Below, in pieces: positions 1-5,230 of a DNA stretch of 9,812 bases. Source of the stretch: Cellulomonadaceae bacterium (GTDB lineage: Bacteria; Actinomycetota; Actinomycetes; Actinomycetales; Cellulomonadaceae). The stretch's first letter is position 1. Each line of letters begins with the position of its first letter. The notes below the pieces were generated by a model. That model ran no database searches. It was not told the origin of the DNA and saw nothing but the letters and a program-made list of their open reading frames with translations. The DNA is taken from the NCBI GenBank assembly GCA_031282935.1, contig JAITCS010000137.1, positions 1 through 9,812 of the forward strand. Direction: 5' to 3'. The position numbers were made by a program, and so were the translations under genes.

Positions 1-250
1 CACCTCGTGACGTAGCTCTCAAGTCTATCACGGGATAATGGAACGGGATTCCCAACTCATGCAAGCAGAGGTGAACGCGCGCATAAGCCTATCACGGGAT
101 GATGAAACGGGATTCCCAACCGCATGGTGATGATCCGCCGCGCCCTGGAAGTCTATCACGGGATGATGAAACGGGATTCCCAACGTAGGAGAGATCGCAG
201 CGAACTTCGGCCAAAAGTCTATCACGGGATAATGGAACGGGATTCCCAAC
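1..250 (-). CRISPR. CRISPR array, type II-C-like repeats, incomplete at the left edge
   Basis: Four 36-bp repeats lie at 21-56, 85-120, 149-184 and 215-250. They are separated by unique spacers of 28 bp (57-84), 28 bp (121-148) and 30 bp (185-214). Positions 1-20 are part of a further spacer, so the array continues to the left. On the plus strand the repeats begin AAGTCTATCACGGGAT and end CGGGATTCCCAAC. Repeats 1 and 4 are identical; repeats 2 and 3 share two transitions (repeat positions 17 and 21), and repeat 2 has one more at position 4. The 36-bp length, about 30-bp spacers and AGTCTATCA block fit actinobacterial type II-C (Cas9) arrays as I remember them. By that analogy the crRNA is read from the minus strand, where the repeat starts GTTGGGAATCCC. 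No cas gene or anti-repeat is in the window, so the type is inferred. Confidence 0.96.
22..221 (-). promoter_or_regulatory. Possible extended -10 promoter inside each CRISPR repeat
   Basis: On the minus strand each repeat ends with TGATAGACTT, which fits the extended -10 pattern TGnTAnnnT. The hexamers lie at 22-27, 86-91, 150-155 and 216-221. Repeat 2 reads TAGGCT but keeps the key TA...T bases. In Neisseria and Campylobacter type II-C arrays, similar motifs at the repeat end drive transcription of each crRNA separately. The same arrangement here would start transcripts a few bases into each spacer. No good -35 box is visible at the right distance, so activity is inferred. Confidence 0.45.
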
Positions 251-369
251 TCCTTAGTCACCGATATTGACAACTGACCTCGCGAAGAAGGGTGAGGCTG
301 TTTCGTGTTCATTGTGCCGGGAACTACCTCATAGGGTGACCTTCACTTCCGTGACCAAACTGTGGGCGG
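251..369. other. Flank between CRISPR array and hydrolase gene
   Basis: These 119 bases separate the last repeat from the hydrolase stop codon. If the array is read from the minus strand, this is its upstream (leader) side, but the stretch is not notably AT-rich and no convincing promoter is visible. The hydrolase gene has no clear stem plus T-run terminator here. The hexamer GGTGAC/GTGACC recurs around 338-357 with no obvious meaning. Confidence 0.4.
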
Positions 370-1392
370 CTACGGGATTGGGCGCACTGCCTCGGCGACG
401 AGGCCCGTCCGATAGCGCAGGTTTGCGATTCTGCCCCCGCCTGCCACTAATTCCATGATTTTGTTGTTGCCTAAATAGACGCCAACATGGGTTATCTTGC
501 CGCCGGTATCGGCGTAAAAGACCAAATCGCCGCGAGCCACTTGCGCTATCGGCACATGCTTGAAACTCGGGTCAGCGTAAATCCGGCGCGTCGTAGGCCC
601 ATTTGGCAAGGAATGTCCCACCACAGTGTAAGGAGCTGGGTTAATTCCAACCGCATAAAGCATTTGGATCACCAGCCCTGAGCAATCAGCGCCTTGGGAG
701 GGACTATTGGCCCCACCCCAAATGTATTTGCTGCCCTGGTATTCTAGGGCCACATTAACAAATGCCTCAACAATTTGCTCCCGCGACATCGTCTTAGTGA
801 CAACAAGTTTATGCTGATAGCAGTCAAAATCGGTCCAACTGTATTCGGGAAACCCTAATGTAAGCCAGGTGCGCAAATCAACAGTGCCAGTTGCTGGTAA
901 TTGGTGGCCGCGTTGAAACTCTTTTACCTTGGTGATAAATAAGGGGGAAACTGTCTGATATTTTTGCGCCACCCGCAACTTGTCGGCCACCATTGCGGTT
1001 TTGAGGCCCGACATGCCTGCGGTTAAGTCAAACCCGCAGCCTTTCTCTTTCGGCAATCCGCTATATGAGATTTTCCGGTAATTTTCTGGGGTCTGGTATT
1101 TTGGGCTGGATTCCGCAGGCGCCTCGCCTAAACCATGCGCCTCGCCTAAAGCGGTTGCCTCAGCTACTCCGCGCGGCTCGCCTAGACCGGGCGCTTTGCC
1201 CGTACCCGGCGCAGAAGCCTTAATGGGTGTTGAAGCGCCAACGTGCGCTGAAGCCTTGACCGGCGGCCCCGCAAAAGCCCGCAACGGAGCCACAAAAGTC
1301 CCGACTCCAGCCGCAAACCCGGCAATCACAAGCGCGGCCACCGCCCGCCCCCAGCGGCACCGAGGCCAAGCTGGCATGGTGTGAACACCCAT
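370..1392 (-). CDS. Secreted NlpC/P60 peptidoglycan endopeptidase with PG-binding-like domain
   Basis: This 340-residue protein probably cleaves peptide stems of peptidoglycan outside the membrane. Residues 1-41 form a Sec-type signal peptide (Arg-rich start, hydrophobic stretch 17-34, possible cut after AFA at 39-41). Residues 42-95 are a low-complexity linker with repeated LGE/GLGE and KAS units. Residues 125-180 resemble a peptidoglycan-binding domain 1 helix bundle (KVKEFQRGHQLPATGTVD). Residues 204-340 are the NlpC/P60 domain, with Cys237 in GADCSGLV, His302 in HVGVYLGN and Glu314 twelve residues later, matching the Cys-His-Glu triad described for RipA-type enzymes. Cys119 and Cys191 could form a disulfide. 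ATG 1392 is preceded by a -10-like hexamer rather than a clear Shine-Dalgarno; Met6 (1377) is an alternative. It is transcribed alone, divergent from the dehydrogenase. Cleavage specificity cannot be read from the sequence. Confidence 0.93.
   Translation of the reverse strand: MGVHTMPAWPRCRWGRAVAALVIAGFAAGVGTFVAPLRAFAGPPVKASAHVGASTPIKASAPGTGKAPGLGEPRGVAEATALGEAHGLGEAPAESSPKYQTPENYRKISYSGLPKEKGCGFDLTAGMSGLKTAMVADKLRVAQKYQTVSPLFITKVKEFQRGHQLPATGTVDLRTWLTLGFPEYSWTDFDCYQHKLVVTKTMSREQIVEAFVNVALEYQGSKYIWGGANSPSQGADCSGLVIQMLYAVGINPAPYTVVGHSLPNGPTTRRIYADPSFKHVPIAQVARGDLVFYADTGGKITHVGVYLGNNKIMELVAGGGRIANLRYRTGLVAEAVRPIP
1119..1280 (-). repeat. Degenerate repeats coding the hydrolase linker
   Basis: GCGCCTCGCCTAAA occurs at 1119-1132 and again at 1137-1150, an 18-bp period, with a decayed third copy near 1171-1188. 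They code the LGE/GLGE units of the linker between signal peptide and peptidoglycan-binding domain. Such repeats expand and contract in frame, so linker length may differ between strains. Confidence 0.6.
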
Positions 1393-1398
1393 ATCTCA

Positions 1399-1404
1399 AC
1401 GATA
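1399..1404 (-). promoter_or_regulatory. Possible leaderless -10 box of the NlpC/P60 gene
   Basis: On the minus strand TATCGT is followed by six bases (TGAGAT) and then the ATG at 1392. That spacing would put the transcript start at the first base of the start codon. The -35 region is poor. A second TAnnnT hexamer, TAGGGT, lies further upstream at about 1417-1422 and would give a normal leader. Confidence 0.35.
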
Positions 1405-1449
1405 CCCCGAAGCTCACCCTATTTTGCGCAGGCGCTACGAACGCAGCGA

Positions 1450-1461
1450 GTTAAAGCTAAC
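1450..1461. promoter_or_regulatory. Small inverted repeat between the divergent genes
   Basis: GTTAAAGCTAAC is a near palindrome (GTTA/TAAC arms) in the 115-bp gap between the hydrolase and dehydrogenase genes. A TTGACG at 1468-1473 resembles a -35 box but has no matching -10. The site could be an operator for either gene, but this is weak. Confidence 0.25.
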
Positions 1462-1507
1462 ACCTTTTTGACGCGCGGTTTTGGGTGCGGCGGGGCAAGA
1501 TTGGATT

Positions 1508-2791
1508 ATGACCGCTGCTGGCACCACTAACTACCTGCCCACTCACAATGCAACCACTGCACCCCCAAAGTGGTACAACCCGGCCTATTGTCGCGCTTAC
1601 CAGTCTGTTATGCGGAAAGCGGCTCATTTTATGCATTGGCGCACGCCGAAAGTGCTCAGTGATTATTCGGAATTGCGCGATGAATTGCGGGCCCATGACA
1701 TTAATTCCGTATTAGTGGTTAGCGATCCGGGTCTGGTAAAGGCCGGTTTGGTGGGCGCGCTAGAGGATTCCTTGCGGGCAGCGGGATTTACCGTTTCCAC
1801 TTACGCCGAAACCGCCCCAGGGCCCACAACTGAGGATGTGGCGCGCGGTTTGTCGATTTATTACAACAATAAATGCACCGGAATTGTCGCGTTGGGCGGC
1901 GGTTCGGCCATGGATTGCGCTAAAGGTATTGCCGCGAGGGTGGCCCAACCCAATAAATCCATTGCACAATTACGCGGCCAACTAAAGGTGCGGTCAGGGG
2001 TGCCTTACTTGGCGGCAATCCCAACAACTGCGGGCACCGGATCCGAAACAACTGTGGCTGCAGTCATTACCGACCCGGAAACTCATGATAAAGGTGCAAT
2101 TAATGACCCAGCCTTGATTCCCCAAGCTGCCGTGCTTGACCCCCATTTAACTGAAGGTGTGCCACCCAAGGTCACTGCCGCTACCGGTATTGATGCGTTA
2201 TCCCATGCGGTTGAGGCTTACATAGGTCAATCAAATACTTATGAAACTCGCCGCGACGCGCTAATTGCCACTCGCCTAATCTTCAAATGGTTACCTGTTG
2301 CAGTTGCCGACGGCCACAATCTTGAGGCGCGCGCCGCGATGCAGAAGGCTGCTTTCTTAGCTGGCACCGCGTTCACCAGGGCATATGTTGGTTATGTTCA
2401 TGCGGCTTCACACCAACTGAGCGCGCTGTATGGCACCGTGCATGGGGTGGGCAATGGCGCTTTGATGCCGCATGTTTTGGAAATGTTTGGTCACGCAGCC
2501 GATAGTCAGTTAGCGGATTTGGGTCGGGCGGCACTAATTCCCGATTGGGATAAGGGCACGGATTCTGAAAAAGCGCAAAGATTCATTGCCGCTGTCCGCG
2601 ATTTAACAGCCGAAATCGGCCTACCGCTGACTTTGCCAGAAATTAAACCTGCCGATATTCCAGAGTTAGCGCGTAAAGCGGCCAAAGAAGGCAATCCGTT
2701 ATACCCCGTCCCGGAAATTTGGCAGATTCCTGAGTTTGAGGAACTCTACCGTGCCGTATCCGAGTCGAGTGGGCAAGGTGTTACGGCCTAA
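1508..2791 (+). CDS. Iron-containing alcohol dehydrogenase
   Basis: This is a cytoplasmic NAD(P)-dependent, Fe(II)-dependent dehydrogenase of the group III (FucO/butanol dehydrogenase) superfamily, interconverting aldehydes and alcohols. With the ATG start it has 427 residues, slightly longer than the usual 380-400 because of an N-terminal extension of about 35 residues. The nucleotide-binding motif GGGSAMDCAKG starts at Gly130, and PTTAGTGSET lies at 172-181. The metal ligands are Asp229 and His233 (TGIDALSHAVEAY), His298 and His312 (VHGVGNG), with His302 in the position usually considered catalytic. All key residues are present. The frame is open from a TTG at 1481, but ATG 1508 is preferred because the TTG has no ribosome site; the ATG has only a distant GGGG. 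The next gene follows 30 nt later on the same strand, so co-transcription is likely. The substrate is unknown; a fatty aldehyde is suggested by the neighbour. Confidence 0.94.
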   Translation: MTAAGTTNYLPTHNATTAPPKWYNPAYCRAYQSVMRKAAHFMHWRTPKVLSDYSELRDELRAHDINSVLVVSDPGLVKAGLVGALEDSLRAAGFTVSTYAETAPGPTTEDVARGLSIYYNNKCTGIVALGGGSAMDCAKGIAARVAQPNKSIAQLRGQLKVRSGVPYLAAIPTTAGTGSETTVAAVITDPETHDKGAINDPALIPQAAVLDPHLTEGVPPKVTAATGIDALSHAVEAYIGQSNTYETRRDALIATRLIFKWLPVAVADGHNLEARAAMQKAAFLAGTAFTRAYVGYVHAASHQLSALYGTVHGVGNGALMPHVLEMFGHAADSQLADLGRAALIPDWDKGTDSEKAQRFIAAVRDLTAEIGLPLTLPEIKPADIPELARKAAKEGNPLYPVPEIWQIPEFEELYRAVSESSGQGVTA

Positions 2792-2821
2792 TATCGATAG
2801 CACAATGCGAAAGCGCCTCAC

Positions 2822-3583
2822 ATGTACTGGCTAATCCCCGCGATCTTGTTGCCTTTACTCGGCCTTGCTCTATATGTGCCGCGCCGAGCCGCAGGCCGAA
2901 TGCGTTCTGCTCTGCTTATCAAATGTGCCTTGTCGGTGGGGTTTATCATGTATGCGCTCGCCGCCGCTGTGCGATCCACCCAGGTAGGGGAATTGTTGCC
3001 TTGGACGGTTGGCATTATGTTATTCACCACGGCGGGCATGGTTTTTGGCCTATTGGGCGACATTTGGCTTGACCTTAAAGATATTCATTTGGATTATCAA
3101 CAATTCTACATGTTTTGCGGGTTTTCGTGTTTTGGGATTTGCCACTTAATCTTTGTGGTGGGAATGTTGCGGCATTATGCTCTGCCGCGTTGGGCGTTGC
3201 CGGTCGCGATTGCTGTGGGGTTACTGGTGGCGGCTTTCAATATCGTCACTGAGCGACCCATGCGCATGGATTTCGGGCCGTACCGCTGGATTGTGGTGGC
3301 CTATTCTTTCGTAATTGGGGTGGCCACCGTGCTCCCGCTGGCGTATGCGATCGACATCCGCAATATCCCAGGCCATTCTTGGCAGCCTGCTGTTTTCGCC
3401 ATTGGCATGTTGCTGTTCCTGGCCAGCGACTTGGTGCTTTCTCAAATCTATTTCCAAACCGATCGGGAAAAAGGTAATCGTACCATAAACTATATCCTCA
3501 ATTACCTCTTCTATTTCGGCGGCCAATACACCCTGGCGCTAAGCCTGTTCTTCCTCCCAATCCCCGGCTCCCCCCTCCAATAA
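2822..3583 (+). CDS. YhhN/TMEM86-family membrane protein, putative lysoplasmalogenase
   Basis: This 253-residue integral membrane protein has about eight hydrophobic segments. It shows the family pattern: LLGDIWLDL (Gly79-Asp80), then a helix with CFGICHLIF (His108), then FLASDLVLS (Ser202-Asp203) and finally NYLFYFGGQYTLAL (Tyr231, Gln235). Characterised members (mammalian TMEM86 and a Legionella YhhN) hydrolyse the vinyl-ether bond of lysoplasmalogen, releasing a fatty aldehyde and a glycerophospho-base. The conserved acidic and polar residues lie in membrane helices, as expected for that active site. The 30-nt gap to the dehydrogenase stop suggests one operon, and the pairing makes sense because that enzyme could reduce the released aldehyde. 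There is no strong Shine-Dalgarno before ATG 2822. A hairpin terminator follows. The family call is fairly sure; activity in this protein is inferred. Confidence 0.85.
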   Translation: MYWLIPAILLPLLGLALYVPRRAAGRMRSALLIKCALSVGFIMYALAAAVRSTQVGELLPWTVGIMLFTTAGMVFGLLGDIWLDLKDIHLDYQQFYMFCGFSCFGICHLIFVVGMLRHYALPRWALPVAIAVGLLVAAFNIVTERPMRMDFGPYRWIVVAYSFVIGVATVLPLAYAIDIRNIPGHSWQPAVFAIGMLLFLASDLVLSQIYFQTDREKGNRTINYILNYLFYFGGQYTLALSLFFLPIPGSPLQ

Positions 3584-3603
3584 CCTGTTTTGGGATAAAG
3601 CTA

Positions 3604-3645
3604 TGGAGGCCACCCGTTTGGATGGCCTCCAAATGTTTAGTTTTT
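3604..3645. terminator. Rho-independent terminator between convergent genes
   Basis: TGGAGGCCA (3604-3612) pairs perfectly with TGGCCTCCA (3623-3631), giving a 9-bp GC-rich stem with a 10-base loop. A T-rich tail ending in TTTTT (3641-3645) follows on the plus strand. The site is just after the YhhN stop and just before the TM2 stop, so it terminates the plus-strand unit and may also serve the TM2 gene, although the minus-strand side has no clear T-run. Confidence 0.8.
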
Positions 3646-3647
3646 GA

Positions 3648-3953
3648 TTAGGCTAAATCTAGGCCCTTTGCGTCTAGGCGCCATTTGGTGCCAGGTTGGG
3701 CTTTGCCGATTCGGCTACCCTCGGAAATCCCCCACACCCAAACGGCCAAGGTGACCACACCAAAAGTGGTTGCGGCGACAATAACCGCTGGAAGTGCAAA
3801 GAATATTCCAACTACCAATACTGCGAAGTCAATGAGACCGAGCAGTAATTGCGCTAGACCTCGGCGTGTTTTCCCGATATAAAAGTTATGGGCACCAAAC
3901 CCTCCTAGCCATAGACCTAAACGGGCGGCAGTACGTTGCTTTTTTGGCGACAT
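3648..3953 (-). CDS. TM2-domain membrane protein
   Basis: This small 101-residue protein begins with a basic stretch (MSPKKQRTAAR) followed by the TM2 signature GGFGAHNFYIGKTRRGLAQL (residues 17-36), with Gly20, His22, Phe24-Tyr25 and Gly27 matching the family pattern. Two hydrophobic segments follow (about 34-58 and 60-77) with a WVWGISEG end, then a polar tail. A good Shine-Dalgarno, GAAGGA, lies 5 nt before ATG 3953. TM2 proteins are common small membrane proteins without an agreed bacterial function, so none is assigned. The gene diverges from the kinase gene and ends against the shared hairpin. Confidence 0.88.
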   Translation of the reverse strand: MSPKKQRTAARLGLWLGGFGAHNFYIGKTRRGLAQLLLGLIDFAVLVVGIFFALPAVIVAATTFGVVTLAVWVWGISEGSRIGKAQPGTKWRLDAKGLDLA

Positions 3954-3994
3954 GGATTTCCTTCAATTTGTTAGGATGATTACAACTAACCCAT

Positions 3995-5107
3995 ATGCTA
4001 CCTTTGAGGGCTTACCAAGCCCAAATACTAGAGTTCGCTTTAGGACACACTAAACGTCTTGATTCAAGACCATTCGCTAAGTCGGCTGATGGTGACGTGG
4101 GTGCGGGAACCCGTGGTGCGCCCGCCCATTGGGATAGACTTGGAGCTGTGGATGTGGCAAAGCCGGGCGCTTGGGGTGCGGCAACGGCGTTACCACCGGA
4201 ATTGTCTGGCCGTTTCACGGCTTTGAAGCCAATCAATAAGGGCTGGTCAGCGGACAAGAAGTTCTGTGTGGCAGATTCCGGCGGGACAAAATACCTGCTG
4301 CGCATTTCAGATATTGAGCGTTATGCGGATAGGAAGTCACTGTTTGAGGTGCTGGAACAAGTCGCTGCCCTACATATCCCCATGTGCTTGCCGATAGAAT
4401 TTGGTACTTGTGCGCTGGGTGTTTATTCGCTCCAAAGCTGGATTGAGGGCGATGACCTAGAAACCGTGTTACCGTCACTTTCCGTAGCGGAGCAATTCGA
4501 TTTGGGGGTGCAGGCTGGCGAAATCCTGCGGAGAATGCACGAAATATCGGCGCCACCAACCCTGGAAACGTGGAGCGCTCGTTTCGCAAGGAAAACCGAC
4601 CTAAAAATCCAAAAATACCGAGAATGTGGGATACGGTTCCGTGGAGATGAATACATTATTGATTACTTGGAGAATAATCGGGGTTTGCTGGACAACCGCC
4701 CCCAATGTTTTCAGCACGGCGACTATCACATAGGTAACATGATGCTAAAAGATGGCCAACTAAACATTATTGACTTTGACCGATATGATTTTGGTGATCC
4801 GTGGGAGGAGTTCAATCGAATAGTGTGGAGTGCGGCGGTGAGTCCGCATTTTGCCACTGGGCAAATTCAGGGGTATTTCGGTGGGGAGCCTCCCGAAGAG
4901 TTTTTCCGGCTACTTGCCTTTTACATTGCGAGTAATGCGCTTTCCTCAATTTATTGGGCCATCCCATTTGGTCAGGGTGAAATCGGGACCATGTTAAGCC
5001 AATCCCAAGAGGTTCTGCGCTGGTACAAAAACATGCAAAACCCAATCCCCACCTGGTACCTAAATAAGCAGAGAATCGCAGCTGTTGGGCGCAAACATTG
5101 CCTTTAG
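3995..5107 (+). CDS. Aminoglycoside-phosphotransferase-fold (APH family) kinase
   Basis: This 370-residue frame codes a kinase-like enzyme that transfers phosphate from ATP to an unknown small molecule. The Brenner motif is intact: HGDYHIGN with catalytic Asp243 and Asn248, then NIIDFDRYDFGDPWEEFNR with metal-binding Asp260. The N-lobe has KYLLRIS, with Lys99 a candidate ATP-binding lysine. Recognisable family sequence starts only near residue 68 (LPPELSGRFTALKPI). The preceding part is Gly/Ala-rich and unconserved to my eye, ATG 3995 has no Shine-Dalgarno at the right distance, and palindromes lie inside this stretch. GTG 4154 (Val54), with GGAG eight bases upstream, is a plausible true start giving 317 residues. 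The core resembles kinases I associate with Firmicutes, and base composition looks more AT-rich than the ABC operon, so transfer is possible. A hairpin terminator follows. Antibiotic resistance should not be assumed. Confidence 0.86.
   Translation: MLPLRAYQAQILEFALGHTKRLDSRPFAKSADGDVGAGTRGAPAHWDRLGAVDVAKPGAWGAATALPPELSGRFTALKPINKGWSADKKFCVADSGGTKYLLRISDIERYADRKSLFEVLEQVAALHIPMCLPIEFGTCALGVYSLQSWIEGDDLETVLPSLSVAEQFDLGVQAGEILRRMHEISAPPTLETWSARFARKTDLKIQKYRECGIRFRGDEYIIDYLENNRGLLDNRPQCFQHGDYHIGNMMLKDGQLNIIDFDRYDFGDPWEEFNRIVWSAAVSPHFATGQIQGYFGGEPPEEFFRLLAFYIASNALSSIYWAIPFGQGEIGTMLSQSQEVLRWYKNMQNPIPTWYLNKQRIAAVGRKHCL
4008..4022. promoter_or_regulatory. Inverted repeat near the TM2/kinase divergent start
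   Basis: GGGCTT ACC AAGCCC is a perfect 6-bp inverted repeat with a 3-base centre. It sits 55 bases upstream of the TM2 start and inside the doubtful N-terminal part of the kinase frame. It may be an operator or promoter-proximal hairpin. Confidence 0.35.
4056..4070. promoter_or_regulatory. Perfect 15-bp palindrome, probable operator
   Basis: GTCTTGA T TCAAGAC is a perfect palindrome with 7-bp arms and a single-base centre, typical of a dimeric repressor site. It lies in the first 25 codons of the longest kinase frame, upstream of the alternative start at 4154, and about 100 bases upstream of the TM2 start. This fits a regulatory region serving one or both divergent genes. The binding protein is unknown. 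Confidence 0.5.
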
Positions 5108-5125
5108 TGTCAGAGTGGTTTCAGT

Positions 5126-5147
5126 GCGCGGTTGCACCGCGCCTTTT
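5126..5147 (+). terminator. Rho-independent terminator after the kinase gene
   Basis: GCGCGG (5126-5131) and CCGCGC (5137-5142) form a GC-rich stem with loop TTGCA, followed by CTTTT. It begins 18 nt after the kinase stop codon. The same hairpin could stop readthrough from the permease operon on the other strand, but it lacks T residues on that side. Confidence 0.75.
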
Positions 5148-5230
5148 GACATTGCGTTTGCGGGTTGGCAGGGGCCTAAAAATAGATTGTGAACGAAAAC
5201 ATATTGATTATTATGCGATATCTTCTTTGA

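Noticed and set aside
251..300. TTGACA at 267-272 as a plus-strand promoter
   Set aside because: No -10 box at 16-19 bases and no plus-strand gene follows.
28..312. 94-residue minus-strand open frame
   Set aside because: It runs through the CRISPR repeats; its repeated GIPFH-PVIDF segments are just translated repeats.
1481..1507. TTG start for the alcohol dehydrogenase
   Set aside because: No ribosome binding site upstream and no conserved residues added; ATG 1508 is simpler.
3995..5107. Calling the kinase an aminoglycoside resistance gene
   Set aside because: The fold is shared by many kinases of small molecules; no residue seen fixes the substrate.
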